From Yamagishiella unicocca (taxonomy: Eukaryota > Chlorophyta > Chlorophyceae > Chlamydomonadales > Volvocaceae), in the NCBI GenBank assembly GCA_003116995.1, contig BDSL01000012.1, forward strand, positions 1,043,001 through 1,107,000: a stretch of DNA of 64,000 nucleotides, given 5' to 3'. Below are positions 43,548-54,900 of the stretch, in pieces. How positions within the stretch are numbered: position 1 is the first letter of the stretch; each line of letters opens with the position of its first letter. A program made the position numbers and the translations under genes. Below the pieces are notes generated by a model. It worked only from the letters and a program-made list of their open reading frames with translations. It did no database searches and was not told where the DNA came from.

Positions 43548-45875
43548 ATCCCGCTTTTGGTGATCCAGGCGCTCCCTTGCTGCTGGATTAGGGAAAGCGC
43601 CCGATTGTTGCCGTAGGTGACCCTATGCTTCCACCGCCACGCCGAACTAGTATCTAGTATGATAGTACAGAGCTGGTATGGCGCGGGGGATGGTCTGGCT
43701 TGAATCAAAAGAGCAATCCCGCTTTCGGTGGTCCAGGCGCTCCCTTGCTGCTAGCGGGGCTGGAAGAGGGAAAGCGCCCGATTGTTGCCGTAGGTGACCC
43801 TATGCTTCCACCGCCGCGCCCAACTAGCATCTAGTATGATAGTACAAAGCTGGTAAGGCGCGGGGGATGGTCTGGCTTGAATTAGGACAGCAATCCTGCT
43901 TTCGGTGGTCCAGGCGCTCCCTTGCTGCTAGCGGGGCTGGAAGAGGGAAAGCGCCCGATTGTTGCCGTAGGTGACCCTATGCTTCCACCGCCGCGCCCAA
44001 CTAGTATCTAGTATGATAGTACAGAGCTGGTAAGGCGCGGGGGATGGTCTGGCTTGAATCAAAAGAGCAATCCCGCTTTCGGTGGTTCAGGCGCTACCTT
44101 GCTGCTAGCGGGGCTGGAAGAGGGAAAGCGCCCGATTGTTGCCGTAGGTGACCCTATGCTTCCACCGCCGCGCCCAACTAGCATCTAGTATGATAGTACA
44201 AAGCTGGTAAGGCGCGGGGGATGGTCTGGCTTGAATTAGGACAGCAATCCTGCTTTCGGTGGTCCAGGCGCTCCCTTGCTGCTAGCGGGGCTGGAAGAGG
44301 GAAAGCGCCCGATTGTTGCCGTAGGTGACCCTATGCTTCCACCGCCGCGCCCAACTAGTATCTAGTATGATAGTACAGAGCTGGTAAGGCGCGGGGGATG
44401 GTCTGGCTTGAATCAAAAGAGCAATCCCGCTTTCGGTGGTTCAGGCGCTACCTTGCTGCTAGCGGGGCTGGAAGAGGGAAAGCGCCCGATTGTTGCCGTA
44501 GGTGACCCTATGCTTCCACCGCCGCGCCCAACTAGCATCTAGTATGATAGTACAAAGCTGGTAAGGCGCGGGGGATGGTCTGGCTTGAATCAAAAGAGCA
44601 ATCCCGCTTTCGGTGGTTCAGGCGCTACCTTGCTGCTAGCGGGGCTGGAAGAGGGAAAGCGCCCGATTGTTGCCGTAGGTGACCCTATGCTTCCACCGCC
44701 GCGCCCAACTAGTATCTAGTATGATAGTACAGAGCTGGTAAGGCGCGGGGGATGGTCTGGCTTGAATCAAAAGAGCAATCCCGCTTTCGGTGGTTCAGGC
44801 GCTACCTTGCTGCTAGCGGGGCTGGAAGAGGGAAAGCGCCCGATTGTTGCCGTAGGTGACCCTATGCTTCCACCGCCGCGCCCAACTAGCATCTAGTATG
44901 ATAGTACAAAGCTGGTAAGGCGCGGGGGATGGTCTGGCTTGAATTAGGACAGCAATCCTGCTTTCGGTGGTCCAGGCGCTCCCTTGCTGCTAGCGGGGCT
45001 GGAAGAGGGAAAGCGCCCGATTGTTGCCGTAGGTGACCCTATGCTTCCACCGCCGCGCCCAACTAGTATCTAGTATGATAGTACAGAGCTGGTAAGGCGC
45101 GGGGGATGGTCTGGCTTGAATTAGGACAGCAATCCCGCTTTCGGTGGTCCAGGCGCTCCCTTGCTGCTAGCGGGGCTGGAAGAGGGAAAGCGCCCGATTG
45201 TTGCCGTAGGTGACCCTATGCTTCCACCGCCGCGCCCAACTAGTATCTAGTATGATAGTACAAAGCTGGTATGGCGCGGGGGATGGTCTGGCTTGAATTA
45301 GGACAGTAATCCCGCTTTCGGTGGTCCAGGCGCTCCCTTGCTGCTAGCGGGGCTGGAAGAGGGAAAGCGCCCGATTGTTGCCGTAGGTGACCCTATGCTT
45401 CCACCGCCGCGCCCAACTAGTATCTAGTATGATAGTACAAAGCTGGTATGGCGCGGGGGATGGTCTGGCTTGAATTAGGACAGCAATCCCGCTTTCGGTG
45501 GTCCAGGCGCTCCCTTGCTGCTAGCGGGGCTGGAAGAGGGAAAGCGCCCGATTGTTGCCGTAGGTGACCCTATGCTTCCACCGCCGCGCCCAACTAGCAT
45601 CTAGTATGATAGTACAAAGCTGGTATGGCGCGGGGGATGGTCTGGCTTGAATTAGGAGAGCAATCCCGCTTTCGATGGTCCAGGCGCTCCCTTGCTGCTA
45701 GCGGAGCTGGAAGAGGGAAAGCGCCCGATTGTTGCCGTAGGTGACCCTATGCTTCCACCGCCGCGCCCAACTAGTATCTAGTATGATAGTACAAAGCTGG
45801 TAAGGCGCGGGGGATGGTCTGGCTTGAATTAGGACAGCAATTCCGCTTTCGGTGGATCAGGCGCTACCTTTCTGT
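43548..45875. repeat. 177-bp tandem array, 13 copies, inside A2
   Basis: The marker CCCTATGCTTCCACCGCC recurs every 177 bp from 43,621 to 45,745 (13 times). Alternating variants (GGTAAGGCGC/GGTATGGCGC, AATCAAAAGAG/AATTAGGACAG) show recent block-wise amplification. A1 carries only a remnant of this sequence near 39,440-39,515. Apart from A2's own repeats, no genes lie in this stretch. Confidence 0.95.
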
Positions 45876-46282
45876 TAGTGGGGCTGCTGCGGCAGCTGCG
45901 TGGCTTTAGGTGCCGCAAATATTTCTGCCAGACTGTCTGCAGACACCGTAGCCTGTGGCGTCTGTGTGTCGCTGGCGATGGCGGATACCGTTGGCAGCGG
46001 CTGCCGACTTCCGTCCAGCAGGTCTTTCACCGCCGTGATCAACGCGGCAACAACCACCTTGATGAATTGCTGGTTGAGTGCAATCGTCTGCGACGAGCTA
46101 ATGTGGCTTGCGGCCTGGGAGCACAAGCATGGAAACTTCTCCACCAGGACTTGCTGGCAAAACTCTGAAAGACAGCTTTGGGCACGCGGGTTTCTCTTGC
46201 ATTTCTGTGAGAGATGAGCACGGATGTGCGGGTGAGCACCGTGGTCGTCATCGCAAGCTGTCGCTTCAATGCTCACTTCCAC
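45875..46282 (-). CDS. Hypothetical 135-aa ORF in A2, absent from A1
   Basis: This minus-strand frame has a start at 46,282; the frame is open a little further, to a stop near 46,335. The product contains a CxxxC-like basic patch (HLSQKCKRNPRAQSC), a long hydrophobic/helical middle (FIKVVVAALITAVKDLLDG) and a Thr/Ala/Pro-rich tail. I do not recognise it. It sits exactly in the segment that A1 lacks, so it may be a captured gene piece or the last exon of a lost transposase. Confidence 0.3.
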   Translation of the reverse strand: MEVSIEATACDDDHGAHPHIRAHLSQKCKRNPRAQSCLSEFCQQVLVEKFPCLCSQAASHISSSQTIALNQQFIKVVVAALITAVKDLLDGSRQPLPTVSAIASDTQTPQATVSADSLAEIFAAPKATQLPQQPH

Positions 46283-46698
46283 GACAACTTCTGCTGCTTG
46301 CTCGGCGACATCAAGGCGTAGGGGATTAAACGCGAGCTTTCTGGGTGCACATCATCGGCCGTATCCCAAGAGCCATGTCTCCCCTTGGAGTTCCCACAAG
46401 GAAGCAAGTTTACTTCGAAGGACGTCTCTACCGGTATCACACATTACCGCAGTCAATATTCATAGATTAATAAGTTCCATTATGCTTCAAGAATTGGTGC
46501 TATTGTTCTGCTTGCACTGCGGCATATCCGTCCATGTATATTGGCGTCATATGCATTATGGGACGCCATGCATAGAAAGTTTGACTTTACAGTCCCTAAT
46601 GTAAAGTTAGTTTGACTGGGGCGTCCTATAATATGTGGCATGCCATATGTCGTATGATCCCATGCCGAGTATGACGCCTTACCGGGAGACTTAGCTGG

Positions 46699-49158
46699 CT
46701 TGCCGATTGGCCCGGACGTCCTCGTACGGCGATCCCGAGAGGCGAATTTCAGTGGGGACGTTCCTTTCACCTAGTTCTTGCTACCGTACAGCTGCGTGCC
46801 CAAGAGCGAGGCCGATCGAAGGTTGCCGGAGAAGCCGATGCTTGCCGATTGGCCCGGACGTCCTCGTGTGGCGATCCCGAGAGGCGAATTTCAGTGGGGA
46901 CGTTCCTTTCACCTAGTTCTTGCTACCGTTAAGCTGCGTGCCCAAGAGCGAGGCCGATCGAAGGTTGCCGGAGAAGCCGATGCTTGCCGATTGGCCCGGA
47001 CGTCCTCGTGTGGCGATCCCGAGAGGCGAATTTCAGTGGGGACGTTCCTTTCACCTAGTTATTGCTACCGTTAAGCTGCGTGCCCAAGAGCGAGGCCGAT
47101 CGAAGGTTGCCGGAGAAGCCAATGCTTGCCGATTGGCCCGGACGTCCTCGTGCGGCGATCCCGAGAGGCGAATTTCAGTGGGGACGTTCCTTTCACCTAG
47201 GTCTTGCTACCGTTAAGCTGCGTGCCCAAGAGCGAGGCCGATCGAAGGTTGCCGGAGAAGCCAATGCTTGCCGATTGGCCCGGACGTCCTCGTGCGGCGA
47301 TCCCGAGAGGCGAATTTCGGTGGGGACGTTCCTCTCACCTAGTTATTGCTACCGTTAAGCTGCGTGCCCAAGAGCGAGGCCGATCGAAGGTTGCCGGAGA
47401 AGCCGATGCTTGCCGATTGGCCCGGACGTCCTCGTGCGGCGATCCCTAGAGGCGAATTTCGGTGGGGACGTTCCTTTCACCTAGTTATTGCTACCGTAAA
47501 GCTGCGTGCCCAAGAGCGAGGCCGATCGAAGGTTGCCGGAGAAGCCGATGCTTGCCGATTGGCCCGGACGTCCTCGTGCGGCGATCCCGAGAGGCGAATT
47601 TCGGTGGGGACGTTCCTTTCACCTAGTTCTTGCTACCGTTAAGCTGCGTGCCCAAGAGCGAGGCCGATCGAAGGTTGCCGGAGAAGCCGATGCTTGCCGA
47701 TTGGCCCGGACGTCCTCGTACGGCGATCCCGAGAGGCGAATTTCAGTGGGGACGTTCCTTTCACCTAGTTATTGCTACCGTTAAGCTGCGTGCCCAAGAG
47801 CGAGGCCGATCGAAGGTTGCCGGAGAAGCCGATGCTTGCCGATTGGCCCGGACGTCCTCGTGCGGCGATCCCCAGAGGCGAATTTAGGTGGGGACGTTCC
47901 TTTCACCTAGTTCTTGCTACCGTTAAGCTGCGTGCCCAAGAGCGAGGCCGATCGAAGGTTGCCGGAGAAGCCGATGCTTGCCGATTGGCCCGGACGTCCT
48001 CGTGTGGCGATCCCGAGAGGCGAATTTCAGTGGGGACGTTCCTTTCACCTAGTTATTGCTACCGTTAAGCTGCGTGCCCAAGAGCGAGGCCGATCGAAGG
48101 TTGCCGGAGAAGCCAATGCTTGCCGATTGGCCCGGACGTCCTCGTGCGGCGATCCCGAGAGGCGAATTTCAGTGGGGACGTTCCTCTCACCTAGTTATTG
48201 CTACCGTTAAGCTGCGTGCCCAAGAGCGAGGCCGATCGAAGGTTGCCGGAGAAGCCGATGCTTGCCGATTGGCCCGGACGTCCTCGTGCGGCGATCCCCA
48301 GAGGCGAATTTCGGTGGGGACGTTCCGTTCACCTAGTTATTGCTACCGTAAAGCTGCGTGCCCAAGAGCGAGGCCGATCGAAGGTTGCCGGAGAAGCCGA
48401 TGCTTGCCGATTGGCCCGGACGTCCTCGTGCGGCGATCCCGAGAGGCGAATTTCGGTGGGGACGTTCCTTTCACCTAGTTCTTGCTACCGTTAAGCTGCG
48501 TGCCCAAGAGCGAGGCCGATCGAAGGTTGCCGGAGAAGCCGATGCTTGCCGATTGGCCCGGACGTCCTCGTACGGCGATCCCGAGAGGCGAATTTCAGTG
48601 GGGACGTTCCTTTCACCTAGTTATTGCTACCGTTAAGCTGCGTGCCCAAGAGCGAGGCCGATCGAAGGTTGCCGGAGAAGCCAATGCTTGCCGATTGGCC
48701 CGGACGTCCTCGTGCGGCGATCCCGAGAGGCGAATTTCAGTGGGGACGTTCCTTTCACCTAGTTAGTGCTACCGTAAAGCTGCGTGCCCAAGAGCGAGGC
48801 CGATCGAAGGTTGCCGGAGAAGCCAATGCTTGCCGATTGGCCCGGACGTCCTCGTGCGGCGATCCCGAGAGGCGAATTTCGGTGGGGACGTTCCTCTCTC
48901 CTAGTTCTTGCTACCGTTAAGCTGCGTGCCCAAGAGCGAGGCCGATCGAAGGTTGCCGGAGAAGCCGATGCTTGCCGATTGGCCCGGACGTCCTCGTGCG
49001 GCGATCCCCAGAGGCGAATTTCGGTGGGGACGTTCCTTTCACCTAGTTATTGCTACCGTAAAGCTGCGTGCCCAAGAGCGAGGCCGATCGAAGGTTGCCG
49101 GAGAAGCCGATGCTTGCCGATTGGCCCGGACGTCCTCGTGCGGCGATCCCGAGAGGCG
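46699..49158. repeat. 142-bp satellite, block 3 (about 17 copies)
   Basis: The satellite continues in the same phase after A2 and ends abruptly within a unit (GATCCCGAGAGGCG). Beyond this point the sequence is single-copy. Some units differ from blocks 1 and 2, e.g. AAGCCAATGC and CTAGTTATTGC variants. Confidence 0.95.
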
Positions 49159-51972
49159 CCAGGTTCCGGAGCCAGGACATCTGCGTTCCCGCTTGTATGC
49201 TGTTGCCGTAACTACAGCGCCTCTGTTGCTGTTAGGATTGATTGCGTCATGGATTCGGTTTCCACTCGTTCCGACAACGATGGGGGCACGTGTGAATCTC
49301 GCGATTCAGGTTGGGCGCAGGGCCCTTCTGACCAAATCCGTTGGTGCCGCAGAGTATTTAGCGGAACCACGCCTCATTCCTCGGCGTGGTTCTTCTGCTT
49401 GGTTGTTTTGGTTGTGCTTCTACACAATGTAACACACCGCGCTTGAAGAACGCCCGCGGCTCCTTGCTGCGTGAATAGGTCACTAGGTCGACGCAGCTGC
49501 AGTCAGCGCCGCCTTTACGTTTGGAACTTGAGACCCTGCAGCTTGGTAACCTGCAGCCCGCCTGCCAGCAGCGCCAGTCCGCGGGGCTGTGGTGCCGCGC
49601 GCCCGCGCCACCCAGCAACAGGTCGAGAGCAGTGTTACACCTGGTGTCGGCGACGGGTGATGCCTGCTGTGGGGCATGACAGCCCCTCAGCAAGCCCCTG
49701 GCACCCCGGCAAGCGTACCGCAAGCACCCGCACCGCCCCCCCTTGCTGCTGCGCCTTCGTCGTCGTCCCTAGCTTACTCAGTCCTGCGCGGATTTACACA
49801 GCCGTACACACATACACAGTCGCACACGGCACTCCCTGCGCAGCCCCTCGTACCGGCCAGTATGCTTTATAGCGCTCCCTACACTACCTCGCGCGTAGTT
49901 ATACGCTCCCACTACCCGCCGTGCGCGCCCAGGCTCCTCCTTGCTTGCCTCGCTTCTTCGGTACGCTCCCCGTACGGACAGTGCATCTTCTCTCACAACA
50001 AACGAACTGCGCTTCGTAGGGCCCTATGCACCGCTGGCAACATGTCCAGGTCCCCGACAGGCCGCACCACCTTCTCCGGCAACCTCAACGTACAGCTAGC
50101 GCGGCTTCCAAACCATCCCACACACCCCTCCCACACACACACACACACTAGCGTAAAACGACAGAGCCCAAACCTGCATGCTCCCAGCCGCACCTCCGCC
50201 CACGCTCCTCGTATGCGGCGTAAGATGGCACCCGGCGAAGACCCGCACCCCCTGCGGTCCGGCGCAAGACGCGAGGCGCAGGGGCGCCGACGACCTCACA
50301 CGTGTACACGAAACACGTGTACACGTCCGCCCCCAACGCAGTGGAGCGTCCCACGGCGGCGGCGCGTGCAGCAGCACCCCTCCACCCACATACCCTACAA
50401 CGGTGGCGGTCCATAAGGGAGGCGACCTACGTTTTATGTGCTCCCGTATGCAGGTCTCTTCCGGTTGCGCGCTCCCAGCCACCACTGCGCGGCACGCAGA
50501 GTCGCAGACACACCCGCGTATCGAGTACGAACGTACGACCCCGGGTCGTACCTCCGCCCCCAATGCAACTACTTTCTTCTTATTCGACGAGTGCTGATCC
50601 TGGCCGTGACAGCGACGGTACCGTTTCATCATGGTCGGTACTAAAACACGCAGTCTGGGTATCGCTCGCCCGCGGTCGCATTCCAAGCGCCCAACGCAAG
50701 CAGAACTATTGGCAGGCACAAAAGAGCAGGGAGCAAAAGCACAAGAACACACACGCACACACGCACCGTCACAATCCGTCTCTGCCTCTCCGTGGCCCCT
50801 TTTCCAAAACCGTGATCTGGCAGTAAACTGTCCTGACGAAAAACACCTGCTCGGCGAATCGACCCCGGAGCGCCGCACCCCCCCGAAACGCAATGAGACG
50901 CAGCACGTGCGCCGCGCCGCACCGCGTTGGGGCTCGCTTGCACCCGGATACGTACCGGTTTTCTCCCACTCACACACACGCGCACACAGACACATTTAGG
51001 AAAACGCCTGGAGCCCCTAGGAGAATAGGAGAACATGCCGTCTGTGCGTCCGTCGTACAGAAACGCGCAAGCTGTTGATGCTGTACAATGTGAAGGAAGC
51101 CACGACGTCCCGACGCGCGGGCCCCAGCACTGCCAAACATGCGCGCCGACGCACACGCCCACTTGGGGCTTGGTTGCTAAATCACACAGCGCGGAATGGA
51201 ACGCTAACGTCCCACACCAAACCGAACACGCACAGGTCGCCACGATCGGTCGTCCCACGAGTCCCTCCGAACCACGTGTGACCGACGAGCGACGAGTGAC
51301 CGTCGAGACACGGCCTGCGCAGGCGGCAGGACATCCGCGCGTACGCGCGGCCCTCCAGCGCTCTCGTACGAAGCAGCCACGACAGCAGGGGGGCCTTATG
51401 CCACCTGAGGTGCCCATCCCCAGGCTCCACCAGGCTCAAGTGTCGTACGACTCATCCATCACGCGCCGCTGCCCGCCGCAAGCGCACTACCCCACCCGAC
51501 GGCCCACCCCCACACAACCAGCCCCGGGGCCTGCGGATCCATCCGTGCAGCCTCGAGAGCTCAAAATCGGCCGTGGATCGCGAATTCCCGAAAAAGTGTG
51601 CAGGTCAAGGCTGACTGAAGACAGCAGGGCCACGGATGCTCACCCCCGGGCGAAGGAGGTTCGCCTTCTACACCGGGGATAAGCCCCCCGCGCAAAGCCA
51701 AGTCCGGAGCACGTGTCGTCTGAGAGCACCCTTTGCCGTACGTCGTACGCGTCGTACCATGCCCCGGCCCGCCACAGGGCCTTCCGCCCGCCGCGTCGAG
51801 TGATGCGGGCCCTGCCGCCAGGTCATGAGGCTGCAGTACCTAGATAAGCCTCCGCCGCCGCCGCCGCCGCCGTCGCCGTCGCCGTCGCGATCACCTCCGT
51901 CCACCCGTACTGAGTCCACCTCCACTGACTACCTCCGCTGGCGGCGTCACCGCCGCCTCCGGCGGCCGGCCG
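49159..51972. other. Single-copy intergenic region, no clear gene
   Basis: A stretch of 2.8 kb between the satellite and the 3' end of the transporter gene. It contains CA/TG-rich runs, many GTAC/CGTACG palindromes and a doubled CGTGTACACG palindrome (50,301-50,310 and 50,316-50,325). Open frames up to 299 codons occur but have low-complexity, Cys/Val-rich products and no recognisable family. A plus-strand frame just after the satellite (about 49,160-49,432) has a hydrophobic stretch (VAVTTAPLLLLGLIASWI) but no recognised homology. Part of the region is probably the 3' UTR of the transporter. Confidence 0.6.
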
Positions 51973-54900
51973 TTACCTGAACGGCGCTGGCAGCGCCGGC
52001 GACGGCGGCACGTACGCCAACGACCTGCCGTACATGTCGAGGTCCTCCTGCGTCGGCTCCGGCATCTCCGACGCCCCCGCAGCGGCGCCGCCGCGCCCGC
52101 GGATGCCCACGGGTGCAGCGGCGGCCGGCCGGCCGTCGGGACCGACGCCGCCGGCGCCCAGCGCCGCCGGCGCTGAATTCGCCGGCAACAGCATAGGGCC
52201 CCCGGCCTGCCCCGACCCCGACACGCGCGGCTGCACCACGCGCCGCTTGTGCTCGACCTGCTTGTAAGTGTACGACATCGCGACGGCCACAAAGGCTGCC
52301 GTACTGATCGTCATGAGGATTGCCATGAAGAGGAAGAAGAGGTCCAGGCGGCCGGCGTTGAGGTCGCGGGGAAGCCACTGGCGGCCGGCGATAGCGGGGC
52401 TGCCCGCCTGGGGGGGGGGGGAGGGGATAGCCGGGTGGGGGTGATAAGGTAGTGGTGGTGGGGGTGGTATGGGGGTGAGGGGTTTAGGGTTTGAGGTGGT
52501 GGGGGTGGTGAGGGGGCGCTGGCATACCCTGAATCCGCACCGTGACAAAGAGAGCACGTCCCGCAGGACACGCTGGTGGCTCTTATCTACGGCCAAATCT
52601 ATAGCCTTATAGCCTTTCTTTCTTGGTCTGTGTGTCTTGTACCGTTTTACGGCTGTCGCCGCTACCCGCCGACCCACCGACCCACGCACCTGCACCGCCC
52701 ACACCAGGATCCCGCTCATGTAGGATCCGATGGCGGTGGAGGCCAGCTGCAGCGCCATGGAGCAAGAACGCATCACGTCAGGGGCCTGAGCGCGGGGGGA
52801 AGAGAGGCGGGGGGAGAGAGGCGGGGGTTTAAAAGAGAATCCGCGAATCCACGGCCGACGGGGGGAAGAAAGGCGGGGGGGAGAGGTTGCGAGAAAAACC
52901 CGTGTACGCGTATGGGGCCTAAGCGCGGGGGGAAGAGAGACAGGGGGGAGAGAGAGATGGGAGAGCCGGGCGCTCGGCCCGGTTGCGCATCTTCTGGTGC
53001 AATCAGGGGTTCAAGGAACCGTTGCGTGGGGCCACACGGCAGGGCCCTCCTGCCGTGGTGGACTGTCGTACCTGGTCGTAGAAGAACTCGAGCTGCCCGA
53101 TGGACGCCAGCACCTCGGAAGCTCCGACGATGAAGTACTGCGGGGCCTGCCAGAAGATGGAGAGGGTGCAGGAGGAGGCGTCGGGGTGGCCGCCGAGGGT
53201 GCCTGCAGGGTGGTGGGGGGCAGGGGGTGAGGAGGGGGCAGGGGCTGAGGAGGGGGCAGGGGCTGAGGAGGGGGCAGGGGCTGAGGAGGGGGCAGGGTTT
53301 GAGGAGGGGGCAGGGGCTGACGGAGCCAGTAGTTCCAGTGATGGCAGGGGTTGAGGAGGGGACCACAGGCAGCGATGTCGGCGTCCCCCGCCCAGCCACG
53401 CCACCCACCCTCAGTGTTCTTGCAGGGCCCCAGGCTCTTCAGGCGGTACCACTCCACGCCGGCGGCGATCAGCATGGACAGGATGGCCAGCACCATACCC
53501 CAGCCTGGGAGGGAGGGGGCAGCGGGGGGGGGGGGTCGCAGAGGGCAGGGACGTCAGGCAGGCTGTTCGGTGGACTGGGGAGGAAACGAGGTGGGGGCGA
53601 TGAAGGAGGAAGCGATGCCGGCGTCCCCCGCCCCAGCCTGGGAGGGTTACAATACTACAACCGGTAACGCGACTGGGGAAATGTAGCGTGTGCATAGCCT
53701 TCGGACACCGGGACGCGCGCGCATGGGAAGGGGGGGGGGCAGCCGGGGGGGGGGCGCAGAGGGCGGAGACGGCAGGCAGGCTGTTCGGTGGACCGGGGAG
53801 GAAACGAGGTGGGGGTAGGGTGGGGGCGATGAAGGCGGATGCGGGGTTCGCTGCTGCGGATTTGGAATGTGGCTGGGAATGCAGTTCCCGTTCCCGTTCC
53901 CCCCCATCCGTAAAACCCCAACCCGCATCTCCCCCCCCCGCACGCACCAATGCGCTGCAGCAGTGTGATCTTGCCGCGGATGCGGGCGATGAAGGGCTCC
54001 TGAGTGGGGGGGAGTTTGGAGGGTTACATAAAAGAACCGTTGACTCGAGTTTGGGGGGTTTCGAGGAAGACCCGTGGATGCGAGAAAAAAACTCGAGTTT
54101 GGGGGGAGGGCCACAGGAGGACAGGGAGGAAGACGTCGGCTTGGGGAGTACGGATGGGCAGGGGGGTGGAGAGGAAACCCGTCGCTCGGGACCCGAGAGG
54201 CAGGGGGAAATCATGGGGGGGGGGAGCCGCCTGGCACTGCTCCAGGGAACCCTTGCAACCCCAGCAGGGAGCCATCGGACGAGGTGCCCGTACTACACGG
54301 CTCCCGCTGCCCTCTCCCCGCAGCTCTTCCGCCGAGCCTCATCGTCGTACTGTCTGCCGTACTATCTATCGTAATACAGTATTTAATTCTCCCGCAGGTT
54401 CACGCAAGTGACTATACGGCGCAGTGCACGGGTTCGAGCCCCTTCAGGGGCGAACTCCAACGCCACCCGCCAGCTGCCTGCCTGCCCGGCTGCCTCAGAA
54501 CGTCGAGACCGCGCACTCCCAACGGCCGCCCGCCGGTCCACAGATCACACGCTGTATCATACCCACGATACCCACGCACCAGCAGCTTGTCGTACACGGG
54601 TATGAGCGCGATGATCGAGAGGGTGTTGAAGAGGGACATGGACGCGGACGGCACGTGGAAGTGCGAGTTGGTGCCGGGCCACACGATCTCTCGGGCCATG
54701 AGGTTACCCTGCTGGACGAAGAAGCTGCCCATCTGGGTGTAGATGGTCCTATGGGGGACGGGAAAAACCGTTTTACGCGACGGGACAGGTCAGTTGGCGC
54801 ATGGTAGTTGGACACCGATTTTGTGGGGGGGGAGGAGGAGGACGGGAGGGGTATGAGAGGAAGCCCGTGGGTCAGGGGGAGGGTCGGGGGGGGGGGGGCC

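Larger units (their letters stand above)
42880..46698. mobile_element. TIR transposon A2, intact ends
   Basis: A 3,819-bp element with inverted repeats of about 195 bp (42,880-43,075 and 46,504-46,698, only a few mismatches), starting CCAGCTAAGTCTCCCGG. It is inserted in the 142-bp satellite with a clean 5-bp target duplication CTTGC (42,875-42,879 and 46,699-46,703); the uninterrupted target is GATGCTTGCCGATTGG. The interior holds a left unique segment shared with A1, the 177-bp array and a segment found only here (45,890-46,318). No transposase is found, so the element is presumably non-autonomous. A 5-bp duplication with these termini does not match a superfamily I can name. Confidence 0.9.

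Noticed and set aside
33151..49446. Dozens of 98- and 140-codon frames of near-identical sequence
   Set aside because: They recur every 142 bp, a period not divisible by 3, and are frames of the satellite, not genes.
50096..50995. 299-codon minus-strand frame
   Set aside because: Low-complexity Cys/Val/Arg composition and CA-repeat translation; no family features, and overlapping frames of similar length.
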